Positions 1 to 10,982 are shown, counted from the stretch's first letter. The stretch is DNA of 64,000 nt from Ciona savignyi (GCA_000149265.1 CH003369.1:62001-126000), one strand, 5' to 3'. Notes: a model not told the origin generated them from the sequence alone. Made by a program: numbers and translations.

Positions 1-2141
1 TTTCTGCAGGTAATCTGTGGGTCAAAAAGCATATGGTCTACACGGCGAGTCATGTTTTTTTGAATACTACATTGTCGGTATATTGTCACAGATGATCTAG
101 TCGACATAAAATCTCGGTACCTTCGTGTCGATTGGTATGAAGACAAATCCATAGATATGCCACCAAAATTGTTTGTGCCTGTTTGTTTAATTTGCTTCTT
201 GTTCATATTAATGCATGTGGGAAATATATAACCAAACCAGTGGAAGGGTTCCTCATTGTTAAGTATCAGGACTTGACTGTCAATGAAGTTTGGGTGAAAG
301 TTAATGCAGGTTTTCTTTGGGTTTATTTTGCAGCCATAATCCTCAAATCCTGAGTGCATGAGTTGTAAAAATGTTGTCGCTTTATCTTGATTGGTTGTTA
401 TAAACAGATAGTCATCCACATACCTTAGTAGTAAGCATGGTTCATGGTTAATTCCTTCAAACACTTTAAACAGATGGGTCTGCTCCATATGGCCATAAAA
501 AATATTGCAAAGTAAACTTGAAAGTAGCCAGCCTTGTGGTATGCCATTCAACTTAATAAATGTCTTCGATAAAACTGATAAAGTGACATCTCTTAGAAAG
601 AATTTAAGTTGGTCAACAATGTATTGTGAACAGTGATGAATTTTGCATCGCAATTTTCCCTTGGTAACTATGGAGACATCTAATGTCCCAGCTCGGTCAA
701 GCAGATCTTGAACAATACGCAACAACTTAGTTATTGGAATACTGTCAAAACAGCGACATATATCCAGCTTAACAAAATAAAGTTGCCATCTTTTTGCATT
801 GATCTCCTTTAATTTTAGCAAAAATTGTCTCCACTTGCAGTAAATATCACTTCTATCTTTAATTGCAAACCCAAGACTATCCGGAAACCGTTGCAGTGCC
901 AGTTTCAATACAGATGAAATGCTGTTGAATGACATCTTACTGGATGGTACCTTTGGATTTCTTAACTTCATTATTGGTCGCAGACCATTAAGTTTTGGAC
1001 AAAATCTTACTGCAAAATATGGAGGCACTGTATGTTTTTCACTTGAATGAAATGCCCATCGCTTTTGCTTTAACAGAAGAGCAACGCCATAAGCAACCGC
1101 CTCAGACCAAATTTTCTTGGGATAAAAAAATAATCTATTCTTAAAGTTGCCGTTATCAGTGATATAAAATGAACCCCTGATAAGCACAAATAGGTACTCT
1201 TCAATTATCCATTTAAAGAACTGAAGAAGAGTATCTTTACCGTAAATTCCTTTAACCCAGGGTAGGTCCTCTATACAAAGTCCCTTTGTGAAATCAAGAA
1301 TGCTAAATTTATCGTAACGTCGGCAGCCTAGAAACTGCTTTAAATTTTTATGAAAAGCTGTCTGGTTTCTTTTTGTTCCCCACATTAAATGTATCGGAAT
1401 TGTTTTCTTCAATGAAGATCTTAGGAATAAATATACTTGATGTTTAGTTGTATAAAGTTGAAGCATTTTTGACAAATGTTCTGTTAGTTGGGTGACAGGC
1501 AATTTGGACAGCTGATGTAAGTCTTGCTTGGTAAGTGACCTTTCGCCTGAAGATTTAAACTTAGTGTAATATGTCAGTTTGTTGAAGATATTTCGATTAT
1601 TTGTTTTTTTTAACAAGTTGTAGCACAATGGAATACATTTTCGTAATCTTCTTAGGATATTTAACTTATCTTTGCTGGTTTTAAATACTTCAGGTTCACT
1701 AATAATCCGTCTTTTGTCTGGAGTAAATGCTAGCTGGAATTTAGAAAGATTTTCTTTGTATGTTGAGGAAGCTTTGCACAATTTGTTACATCCATTAAAA
1801 GCATCATGTTTTTTTTTCACCTTTGTTTCAAAGCCAAAACCAGCAAAGGTTTTTTCAAACAAAGTTGCACTTGTATCCGGAAAGTTTGTTGTATTTACAG
1901 CACTTGTTTTTTGTAATTGCAAATTCTGGGATATTGCTGGCTTCTTAATTATCTTATCAACAGATGTTCTGCTCTCACTTATAATGTCTTTGAAAATATG
2001 CTGAACCAACTTTCGCGCTGAGGTGTTGCTAACAGATAATTTTCTTAATACATGACATCGTGGAAATATTTCTTCATTAGTTTTATCATTAAATGATACT
2101 TTTGAATAAAGGATTGTATGAACATAGATATTTAAATTCAT
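1..2141 (-). CDS. TERT: Telomerase reverse transcriptase (TERT), C-terminus cut by window edge
   Basis: Catalytic protein of telomerase, which extends chromosome ends using its RNA template. The minus frame is open from ATG 2141 to the left edge (713 codons, no intron). It starts almost at the TFLY motif (LYSK, then SNTSARKLVQHIF, matching human TGARRLVETIF). Then follow the rest of the RNA-binding domain, motif T (RGSFYITD, RLFFYPKKIWSEA), motifs 1-2 (FCPKLNGLRPIMK), motif A with the first catalytic Asp (LDICRCFDSIP), motif B (GIPQGWLLSSLLCNIFYGHME core), motif C with the Asp pair (LLLRYVDDYLFITT), motif D (YGCKINPKKTCINF), motif E (HWFGYIF) and the start of the C-terminal extension. An in-frame TGA lies 18 bases before the ATG. 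There is no room for the N-terminal TEN domain in this ORF. Identity is certain from motifs; the N-terminus is less so. Confidence 0.95.
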   Translation of the reverse strand, partial: MNLNIYVHTILYSKVSFNDKTNEEIFPRCHVLRKLSVSNTSARKLVQHIFKDIISESRTSVDKIIKKPAISQNLQLQKTSAVNTTNFPDTSATLFEKTFAGFGFETKVKKKHDAFNGCNKLCKASSTYKENLSKFQLAFTPDKRRIISEPEVFKTSKDKLNILRRLRKCIPLCYNLLKKTNNRNIFNKLTYYTKFKSSGERSLTKQDLHQLSKLPVTQLTEHLSKMLQLYTTKHQVYLFLRSSLKKTIPIHLMWGTKRNQTAFHKNLKQFLGCRRYDKFSILDFTKGLCIEDLPWVKGIYGKDTLLQFFKWIIEEYLFVLIRGSFYITDNGNFKNRLFFYPKKIWSEAVAYGVALLLKQKRWAFHSSEKHTVPPYFAVRFCPKLNGLRPIMKLRNPKVPSSKMSFNSISSVLKLALQRFPDSLGFAIKDRSDIYCKWRQFLLKLKEINAKRWQLYFVKLDICRCFDSIPITKLLRIVQDLLDRAGTLDVSIVTKGKLRCKIHHCSQYIVDQLKFFLRDVTLSVLSKTFIKLNGIPQGWLLSSLLCNIFYGHMEQTHLFKVFEGINHEPCLLLRYVDDYLFITTNQDKATTFLQLMHSGFEDYGCKINPKKTCINFHPNFIDSQVLILNNEEPFHWFGYIFPTCINMNKKQIKQTGTNNFGGISMDLSSYQSTRRYRDFMSTRSSVTIYRQCSIQKNMTRRVDHMLFDPQITCR

Positions 2142-2360
2142 CCGGAATTTCCATTTATCCCATCAAATGTTAGATAAAACGATTGGTTAGCTTAGCTACA
2201 AGCAGTATAGAAACTGTAGAAATAAATTGTTTAGTTCTCTAAAGGTATATACGATTTCTTGGTTCTATAGTATAAGCACAAGATCATCTTGAGATAGTGA
2301 AAAGGATCATATACTTCTCTGTCGTAAGATAATAATTATAACAACCCACAATCCAACAGA

Positions 2361-2640
2361 TTATTCAGGTCGTTTAGTATGCCGCCTTTTAGCCGAAGTG
2401 TTGTAGGTTCGAAACTGGTCACTACCTCGGTTATGTCCTTGGGCAAGGCACTTAACAGACATTGCCTAAACCCAGTGGTTTGATGGGTTCTACTAAAATT
2501 GAAGGAACATGTGATTTATACACAACACACTGCAATAGCTCCGGTAAGCCGACGGTGTGCACAAGGTGATCTGACGATTGCCAGTGTGTTAACCTCCCTG
2601 GTTTATCTATTCACAAGGTTAAACATGAGTATCCTATCCT
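2361..2640 (+). repeat. tRNA-derived SINE copy
   Basis: This is a copy of the SINE seen at least eight times in the window. It has a degenerate tRNA-like head with a B-box-like GGTTCGAAACTGG, the shared body (GGGCAAGGCACTTAACAG, GAAGGAACATGTGAT, ACACACTGCAATAGCTCCGG) and the tail AACATGAGTATCCTATCC. The family resembles the Ciona SINE described in the literature as Cics-1; that name is from memory and not checked. Confidence 0.85.
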
Positions 2641-2766
2641 AAAATTGTGGACTTTACTAGTAATCACCAAAGTGCATTTGGAAGCATCAAAAGTTACCCA
2701 ATTCACCAGAATAAAACAAGTCTTACATTAGAACTAGGTCTTTCCATGATTATACGGTTAAAATAT

Positions 2767-3046
2767 AGGATAGAATATTTATGTTTATACCTGTGAATGG
2801 AAAAACCAAGGGGGTTCGGTCGTTAGATCACCTCGCGCCCATCGTCGGGTAACCGGAGCTATTGCAGTGTGTTGCGTATGATTCACTTGTTCCTTTAATT
2901 TGGTAGAACCCATTAATCTACTGGGTTCAGGCAATATTCGTTAAGTGCCGTGTCCAAGGACACAACCGACTAGCTAGCAATCAGTTTCGAAACTTAAACC
3001 TTTCGGTTGAAAGGCATCACACTAAACCACCAGACTAACCGGCAGG
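2767..3046 (-). repeat. tRNA-derived SINE copy, minus orientation
   Basis: Near full-length copy. Read on the minus strand it has the head CCGGTTAGTCTGGTGGTTTA, the B-box-like GTTTCGAAACTGATTGC, the body and the AATATTCTATCC tail. It forms the left part of the large duplication whose second copy is at 5624-6964. Confidence 0.85.
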
Positions 3047-3143
3047 ATATTCACAATATTCTGCCACGAGTAATGATTGTGAACCAACCATCATACATCC
3101 TAGAGCTGGACCTAGCTGACCTGTACAAAGTAGAGTTTTAGTT

Positions 3144-3231
3144 TGTTTGTTTTTTCGCTCATTTATAATATAAAAGATGAATGGCATTGTTTGTTTTTTC
3201 GCTCATTTATAATATAAAAGATGAATGGCAC
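3144..3231. repeat. 44-bp tandem duplication
   Basis: Two head-to-tail units, each containing TTTTTTCGCTCATTTATAAT followed by ATAAAAGATGAATGGCA. The right copy of the large duplication has only one unit (5968-6011), so this is a recent local change. Confidence 0.85.
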
Positions 3232-3623
3232 AATTATTTTAAGTCTAGGAAGCAGGTAAACTGGCAAAATTACAGCATATCAAACTGGTCAATAAATACT
3301 TTTTAACTCGCATTGCAATAATGGCATGACTTCCTCCAACTTCCTTTGTAGACTGAGCACGTCTTCTACCATACACCTAACCCAATTGTCCAATGAACAA
3401 TAGTTTTTATTGTGGTGCAACGTTCTGTCTACAACAAGCTTGAGCAACGTATGTTTGGGCTTAATTTTGTGTTTGTTTAATTGTGATTGTGTCACCTCAC
3501 ACAAATGAAAACGTGCACCAGTGTAGACACATCTAGCTTAAAAATTAAGCCCAAGTCTTGCTCAGCCTAAGAGTAGACAGGACTTTAGGCATCACTAGAG
3601 AATTTGCTTTTGTAACATTCATA

Positions 3624-4210
3624 TGTAGGCTCGCGCTTTCTTTTGTAGTTAACTGTCCAGGGCGTTAGCTGAGCTTGGTTCGGTAGGCTGCCTAACGGTC
3701 TCTCGCGAGTTGCGCAGCGGAATGTCTAGGTTCCACAGAACGCCCACCAAATATTATAGTAGCCACGATTTGTAAAGTCTTGATCTTACACTCGAATTCT
3801 ATAACTCTTGATTCGGTTTAGTTGTATTCTGCGTCTCATTCAATATAAAGTTACGTTCGCGAAACAAGTTACTTAGTACGTTATTAGCATCACGCAAGTT
3901 ATCTCAAGTACGTTATTATCTAGGTTATTCAAATTTCCAGAATATATAGGGAATTTACAAGGTGCGAAAAGTTTACGTGCCAGACGTTTCACATCTGCAC
4001 GTTTGACTAACTGTGGGGAATTAGGTTGAAAAACTATGTTAATGATTTAAACGGCAAAAATACAAAGGACGTACAAGGTGATAATTACGTAACGGGTAAT
4101 AATACGTGAGGGTCGGAAAACTTCAAATGCAAAAATAAACGACGTAAAAACACAAAATATTTAGGACATAAAATAAATTAAAACAAATATAGATTATACG
4201 AAATGCTACA
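3624..4210. mobile_element. Solo LTR of an LTR retrotransposon (fossil)
   Basis: This 587-bp block begins TGTAG and ends CTACA, the TG...CA inverted ends of an LTR. It is flanked on both sides by the 4-bp direct repeat CATA (3620-3623 and 4211-4214). The second copy of the duplication has the uninterrupted site at about 6470-6490, so the block is an insertion. No coding sequence is present. A 4-bp target duplication fits Ty3/gypsy-like elements, but the family cannot be fixed from the LTR alone. It is probably young, because it is present in only one of two very similar copies. Confidence 0.75.
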
Positions 4211-5255
4211 CATATTTTAAGTGGCATTTTGCACACAAATGAAGAATCGGCCTCCAAAAAAATAAAAACAGTTTTTGTCGTTCCGCATGAAAAACTTTTC
4301 TCCCAGGAATTGCTCGAGAGTAAATTAAAGGGATATATTAATTTTTGGATATATTAAAATTTTTGAACACATACAGTTAAACTGATTGACTAGACATGCC
4401 TGGAGCAGCGCCCCAGCAGGCGATTTATTTTGGTCCTTGTTCCAAAACGCGTTTTCGATAATAATTAATGCAAAAACTTTCCACACAAAACATCAGCTTG
4501 CAATACGTATGGCGTGGGGATTTATCCCGTTGGCACGCACAGGAAGTGATGCACAAGGTTTTTTAGAACAGGCGCATACAGCTGTGCAGCTTATTAAAAC
4601 AATTTCACAAAACTTAATATAATGTGCAACAAGTATTACACAAGCCGCGAATGTCGCTACAAACTAAAGGGATATATTAATTTTGTATAAATTTTGTAAG
4701 TCTGTATATTAATTTTGATACAGCTTCTACCCTCTTTTTTGTACATTTCTATGACTATACGGTTGATTAATCAAACGTCACTAAAATGTTTTGTTTGTAG
4801 CATGACAAAAAAATGTTGTTTGTCATAGGTTAGTTAACTTGATAATTTTGGTACGTTATTTTGGAAAATGTTAAATTTCAGTTGTGTGGTTACTCTTTTG
4901 TAATTTAGTGCTTTGAGCCATACGAAGCGTTTCAATTTGTACAAAGGGTCTATTGTTAAAAAAAACAATTAATACAAACAACTAATTAATAAACACTGTC
5001 TTCTTTAATAGCCCCTTGCACAAGAGGTGGTAGAAAATTTGTCTGCTCGAAACATCGGCTGCCTGTCTTCACAGCCGAAAGAGAAAAGGCATGTTCGCAA
5101 CTCAAAATCGCAGAATTCAATCAGAATAGTTGCATTGCCCACATTTAATGTGATCTAATGTCTTTGGGTATTTTTTTAATTAATTTTGTGTGGATTAAAA
5201 TAATAATTAAGTCGAGTTGCTTTTGAATTCTTGACTTTATTCCTTGTGGTTGGCC

Positions 5256-5355
5256 NNNNNNNNNNNNNNNNNNNNNNNNNNNNNNNNNNNNNNNNNNNNN
5301 NNNNNNNNNNNNNNNNNNNNNNNNNNNNNNNNNNNNNNNNNNNNNNNNNNNNNNN
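5256..5355. other. Assembly gap, 100 N
   Basis: Exactly 100 N, a usual placeholder for a gap of unknown size. It sits between the two copies of the large duplication. Confidence 0.99.
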
Positions 5356-5623
5356 CCGATTGCAAACTTATAGCGGTCAAATGACGTCATATCTCACTTT
5401 ATACCGGCCGAAGTCAATTTTACGATATAAACTCACACAATCGAATGATTGTTGCTGTAAAGTCTACTTCGCGGGTAGTAATATCCGATGGCAAGTCACA
5501 AGGGGATACAATAGAAGTCATTTACAACTAAAAGCACACAAGCGTGTATAGTATGTTTACTTTTCTAGGAGTTGGTGGTCAATAATTGATTTAAAAAGTG
5601 CATACTGAATATATAAAAACAGT

Positions 5624-6964
5624 AGGGGGTTAACACACAGGCAGTCGTCATCATCATCATAGCGCCCATCGTAGGGTAACCGGAGCTATTGCAGTGTTAC
5701 GTATGATTCACACATTCCTTTAATTTGGTAGTACCCATTAATCTGCTGGGTTTAGGCAATGTTTGTTAAGTGCCTTGTCCAAGGACCCAACCGACTAGCT
5801 AGCGATCAGTTTCGAAACTTAAACCTTTCGGTTGAAAGGCATCACACTAAACCACCAGACTAACCGGCAGGATATTCACAAGATTCTGCTACGAATAATG
5901 ATTATGAAACAACCAACATACATCCTAGAGCTGGACCTAGCTGACCTGTACAAAGTAGAGTTTTAGTTTGTTTGATTTTTCGCTCATTTATAATATAAAA
6001 GATGAATGGCACAATTATTTTAAGTCCAGGATGCAGGTAAACTGGCAAAATTACAGCATATCAAACCGGTCAATGAACACTTTTTAACTCGCATTACAAT
6101 TATGGCATGACTTCCTCCAACTTCCTTTGTAGACTGAGCACGTCTTCTACCATTGCAAGCGATGTATAGGCCTATCATGGATTGAGCAGATATCTTGTTG
6201 ATGGCTGGTGCTAAAGCCTAAACAAAATACACCTAACCCAATTGTCCAATGAACAATAGTTTTTATTGTGGTGCAACGTTCTGTCTACAACAAGCTTGAG
6301 CAACGTATGTTTGGGCTTAATTTTGTGTTTGTTTAATTGTGATTGTGTCACCTCACACAAATGAAAACGTGCACCAGTGTAGACACATCTAGCTTAAAAA
6401 TTAAGCCAAAGTCTTGCTCAGCCTAAGAGTAGACAGGACTTTAGGCATCACTAAAGAATATGCTTTTGTAACATTTATATTTTAAGTGGCATTTTGCACA
6501 CAAATGAAGAATCGGCATCCAAAAAAATAAAAAAAAGTTTTTGTCGTTCCGCATGAAAAACTTTTCTCTTAGGAATTGCTCGATACCATCGAGAGTAAAT
6601 TAAAGGGATATATTATTTTTTGGATATATTAACATTTTTGTATTAAACTTGTGGAGAATCAAGAAATTCTGTGGTCGGTTTGGCGTGCTTATCCCAGCAA
6701 TAAATCTGACCTGAATTCTCCAACTACTTGGACTGCGATTTGACTCCGTCTCGAAAGGTTTCTGAATTGTATCTTATAAACTAATTCAGTAAAACACGAT
6801 AATAATTAATGCAAAATCGCAGAATTCAATCAGAATAGTTGCATTGCCCACATTTAATGTGATCTAGTGTCTTTGGGTATTTTTTAATTAATGTTGTGTG
6901 GATTAAAATAATAATTAAGTCGAGTTGCTTTTGAATTCTTGACTTTACTTCGGTGTGGTTGGCC
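5624..6964 (+). repeat. Right copy of the large duplication, beginning with a minus-strand SINE
   Basis: Positions 5624-5871 are a minus-strand SINE copy. The sequence then follows the left copy to 6964, but without the LTR and without the block equivalent to 4470-5104. Positions about 6644-6795 have no counterpart in the left copy. Beyond 6964 the sequence runs on uniquely into the CIAO2A upstream region. Confidence 0.85.
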
Positions 6965-7214
6965 ATCTTGGAATACATAGCAAATACAAATCTTTGTGCA
7001 TTCATGTGTTTTTTTTGAAATGTTGTGGTACAGATTTAATTGTTTTAAATATTTTTGTTATTTTTGGGTTAATGCCCTAGGTGGTTTGATGCAAAGATAG
7101 TGTTACAATTTTCAATAATGTCACATTTCTTTTTTCTTAAAACCTTTGGTTTGGTGTATAAGTTCCTTTATCTGCAGATACATTTTATTGCAATTTAAAC
7201 ATTTTTTGGTCATA

Positions 7215-7791
7215 ATGGAGGATTATCAGGGTACAATTTATGGTAAGTTTTTTCTTTTAGTTTGTGTTCAGTTTTGTTTACTTTTACTGGATTCCGGACA
7301 GACATTATTCGCTCCATAAAAGATCCGGAAAAACCTGGAACACTTGAAGACCTGAATGTTGTTTTTGAAGAGGGTGTTAGTGTACATACAATGGCCCATA
7401 ACAGATGCAATATTGAAGTTAAATTTAGGTAAATGTGGCAAAAAGTTGTTTGACTATAATAATTTGTAGTGATACTTTAAAATATTTATTTGCACTCAGG
7501 CCAACCATCAAACATTGTTCATTAGCAACCTTAATAGGTTTGTGTCTGCATGTAAAATTGCAGAGAAACTTACCTACATCTCATAAAATAAGTGTTATAG
7601 TAGCGGAAGGATCACATAACACTGAAAGTGAAGGTGCCAATATTTATTACATATTTACTGATCAAACTTGTAAATCTGTACAATTTTTTTCAGTGAACAA
7701 ACAAATTAATGACAAAGAAAGAATAGCAGCTGCAATGGAAAATCCTAACATTAAAAAAATGGTGGAAAAATGTATAAAGGATCCGGACTGA
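7215..7791 (+). CDS. CIAO2A: Cytosolic iron-sulfur assembly component 2A (FAM96A)
   Basis: MIP18-family protein that works with CIAO1 in cytosolic Fe-S cluster delivery; the 2A paralogue is linked to maturation of IRP1 (family knowledge). Four coding exons: 7215-7242, 7302-7428, 7500-7633 and 7694-7791, all with GT-AG introns and continuous phase, giving 128 aa. Diagnostic residues are [13 protein letters not shown], the reactive-Cys region [19 protein letters not shown], and [18 protein letters not shown] near the C-terminus. [10 protein letters not shown] and the ending DPD point to 2A rather than 2B, which reads HCSMATLIGL. The human protein has a longer N-terminus; this start, [13 protein letters not shown], matches human MEEKALEVYDLIR. 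Its 3' end faces TBL2 287 bp away. Confidence 0.95.
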
Positions 7792-8078
7792 CTTATATTT
7801 GCAAAATTAACTGTGAATGAATTATCGAGTGCAATTTTACTTATGTGAAGCTCTTACAAATACATAATTCTGAAGTGGAATTGTTGTTTTGCTGTTACTG
7901 TAAACTGATTCGTGTAACTTTTCATTTAAAATATCAAGTTTTTAAAATTGCTTTTATTGTATTGCACTAGTCACCAATCACCAATGTAAGAACTACAAAA
8001 CAAAATTTCACATTGAAGTACCTATGGCACATAATTTAGTGGAATCTATATTTCTTAGGAAATTCTTAATATTTAGAA
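7792..8078. other. Convergent intergenic spacer between CIAO2A and TBL2
   Basis: A short AT-rich spacer shared by the 3' ends of two convergent genes. It must hold both 3' UTRs. I see no extra gene in it. Confidence 0.6.
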
Positions 8079-10982
8079 TTATTTAATTTTCAAAATTGCA
8101 TTGAGCGATTTCTTTGCTTCATCCACTTGCTTCTGGTATCTTTCTCTTACAGAGGATGCAGATGGAATGGGTCGGATCTTCTCTTCCAACTCTCGAATTG
8201 TCTCCTTATATCCGAGGACATTATGGAATACTCGAACATGTCTGTGAATAAGATAATAATGTTTATCCAAGTGGTGTAACACATGGGCAATCGTCACCTC
8301 GCTCCTGCCGCCGGGCATGCCAGAGCTATTGCAGTGTGTTGGGTATGATTCACACGTTCTGTCAATTTAGTAAAACCCAATAGATGGGTTCAGGCAATGT
8401 TTGTTAAGTGCCCTGCCCAAAGACACAAGCTATTGTCCAGTTTTGAACCTGCAACCCTTATGTATTTTAGACACAATGCATTTACATTATGAAAATGTGA
8501 CCACAATAGCAACCATTGTTATAATTAACATACTAATTATAAATATATATTTTACTTGTCTCCCGATGATAATATGTATCTGCCTGCTATGTCGAAGATT
8601 AGTGCGGTTATGATTTCTGTGTGAACCTCTTTGAATTCAACTTCCACTTGACCTAAATATACACCGTGAAGTCACTGCTAAATCTCAAACATTTTGCAAA
8701 CAACAGAAGAACAACTCAAACCTGATGCTGTAGAAAACACAATGATGTTATTCATACAAGCTACTGCCACCACTCTAGCATCAGGGGATAATGCAACAAT
8801 GCAGAAGTCCTTATCGATAGAGCAATCGCTGATGTGGAATTCACCAGTATGGAGAAGATACGGCTCCTGTCCTTTCTCATATTCCACTCCAGTATCGTAA
8901 AATCTCCAAGATCCATCTTTTGAAACAGTCACCATTCTAAAAATATGAATTTTGTTTACACCATCCTTTTTTATATTGCACTTTTACTATGTGAAAGTAA
9001 CAAAGTACATTAAAAAGTAAAAGGTTTAACTTTAACATGGGAAAACCTGCCTCGTCGAATCATTATTGAAGTCAAATGACCAAACTGTAGTTGTATGTCC
9101 TTTCAATTCAAATGCTCTGGTTACATCTTTATATTCTCCAGAACGAGTGAAGTTAACAGCCCATACTTTAACATCCGGTGTCCAACCACATGAGGCAACA
9201 AATCTAGATTTTTTGGGAAAATAATGATCATTACATACATTCTTATAATTTAATGGCAATATTCACCAAATACTTACCGAAGGAAATATGTTTACCGATT
9301 TTTGTGGCTACTCAGGTGTGTACTATATATTGACGACTTGTGAAAATGTCCGGCTAATTAGCATATTCAGTAAAAGTGCTTGTGCTTTACTGAATAGACA
9401 GTTGTGAGTGTCCTTCGTCAGGCACTTAAGGGAAATTGTCTAAATCCAGTGGATCAATGGATTCTAGTAAAACTAAAAGAACAAGGGTATTTAACACCTA
9501 GCAATAGATCTGGGGTGAGAATAAAGTAATCTTAGCAGTATCTACATGACAACTATCATGCATTTTACCATTTATGGAAATAACTTATAAATATCCTATC
9601 CTCTCCATTACAAATAATAATAGTTTAATAAAACCTAACCTTCCACATGGTGACACAGCAGCATAGTTGTTATTTCCTTGGTTTGTGTTAATAGTATGCA
9701 AAATATCTCCTTTTAAGTTTCGAACCATAATTGTGGTATTTTTGTAAGCTGTCATAACAAAACTGCCACCACTAGATGTTGCTCCAACCCCCAATATTTA
9801 ATAAGTCCGCTCTGTAAGATTGATGCAAAACAGATATATTCGTATAATAAAACAATACCTACTGAAAGGATATTAAGAGTTACAGATTGTGTAGTTTGAA
9901 ATAAACAACTTACTGGTTGTATTTTACAAAATCTCCTTCTATAGGTATGCATGTGGTGACACCATCATTGTTTTTTCCAAGCTTGAATACTCGAACAGTG
10001 TTTTCCACAGCTAGTCCAGCAATAAAGGCCCTATTTGCATACCGAAAGATATTTAAATAACCTCTAAAAGAAACTAGTCTAATTGTTAATTAGAACTATC
10101 ACACAAAATATATATTAATTACGATATCAACGAAAATTTATTATTGTCAGACAATTCCACAAACCTAGAATCAGGACTGAAACGGGCAAAGCGAGCATGA
10201 TCAAATTCAACATTGACTCTCACACATTTATTTCCAGCACCAAAGTCCTTTACGCTCCATAAACGAACACTTCTGTCATCTGAAGAGGATGCCATGTACT
10301 TCCCATTGATGCTAACATCAAGTCCCAGCACCTTTCCACTATGACCCTGGAGTAATCAAATTTTGTTAATGGTGGTTTACATTTTAACACAATCCAAATA
10401 GCAGAAGCAGTATATATAAAGTTTTATACCTTTAAAGTGACACTTAACAGAGAATGACTAAAATTTGACACAGATGCTTTCTTTGTAAATTTAGCATGTT
10501 TGAATGTTTTTTTGGTGTGTTCTTTAACAGTATCTGTCTTGTCCTTTTCAATGTTTTGATTGTGTTCTTCTGCAAAACATATTGTATTTATTTGCCAGTC
10601 CCAATGATATATAATGATGCTACCATGATGTTGTATATTTTAATCATATATTTAAAAATAATGGTGGGGTTTAAAAAAGGTGTACCACATTACAAGCAGT
10701 TGTCTGAAATATTAAAATTAGAACTTTGTTAATTATTTTTTTTGATAGTAATGATCATTGGCCTTCTTGTTGCACATTATTGAAATTCTTATTAATAATT
10801 AAATATGTAGTATATGTTTCTAATGTGCATTACTATCACTATAACCTGAAAATTTTATATTTACCCTTTTCCTCACCCTTCTTCTGAAAGAAAGTAAAAA
10901 GGATCCAAATAAAAAAACCCGTAATCAATGAAATTACAATTGTTTGCATATTTTGTTGTTTTGGTTCAGTAACAGAATCCAT
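8079..10982 (-). CDS. TBL2: Transducin beta-like protein 2, WD40 protein with N-terminal membrane anchor
   Basis: ER-membrane WD40 protein; in mammals it binds PERK and affects stress translation (family knowledge). Nine coding exons in transcript order: 10982-10865, 10569-10430, 10346-10165, 10030-9914, 9811-9640, 9203-9051, 8936-8722, 8652-8556, 8241-8079. The total is about 451 aa; human TBL2 has 447. Exon 1 encodes a hydrophobic segment (TIVISLITGFFIWILFTFF). WD repeats include DDRSVRLWSVKDF, INTNQGNNNYAAVSPCGRF, TPDVKVWAV and RAFELKGH. The C-terminus RVFHNVLGY plus an acidic-basic helix matches human RLFHNTPGH. The exon at 9811-9640 has one base too many in a five-C run (9788-9792) for the frame to hold. 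The intron after 9051 needs a GC donor. SINE fragments lie in two introns. Confidence 0.93.
8279..8463 (-). repeat. SINE fragment in a TBL2 intron
   Basis: Minus-strand partial copy containing CAGAGCTATTGCAGTGTGTT, the GGGTTCAGGCAATGTTTGTT block and a B-box-like TTTTGAACCTGCAACCC. It lies in the last TBL2 intron, 37 bp or less from the final exon. It also creates a spurious open frame running into that exon. Confidence 0.75.
9405..9515 (+). repeat. Decayed SINE fragment in a TBL2 intron
   Basis: This stretch keeps the family order GGCACTTAAGGGAAATTGTC, CCAGTGGATCAATGGATTCTA, AAAGAACAAG, AGCAATAGATC, but with many changes. It looks like an old copy of the same SINE. Confidence 0.5.

Larger units (their letters stand above)
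2836..5255 (+). repeat. Left copy of a large direct duplication
   Basis: Sequence from about 2836 to the gap edge at 5255 recurs in the same orientation at about 5661-6964. Matching blocks are 2836-3619 with 5661-6475, 4211-4370 with 6476-6640, about 4452-4475 with 6796-6817, and 5105-5255 with 6813-6964. They differ by scattered substitutions. This copy has a solo LTR (3624-4210), an extra 44-bp tandem unit near 3144-3231, and about 635 bp (4470-5104) missing from the other copy, where the join lies at a shared CAAAA. It lacks about 85 bp present in the other copy (about 6154-6237). The duplicated block ends exactly where the Ns begin. Confidence 0.85.

Noticed and set aside
1672-2004. 110-codon plus-strand open frame
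   Set aside because: It lies antisense to the TERT RNA-binding-domain coding sequence and is a shadow of it.
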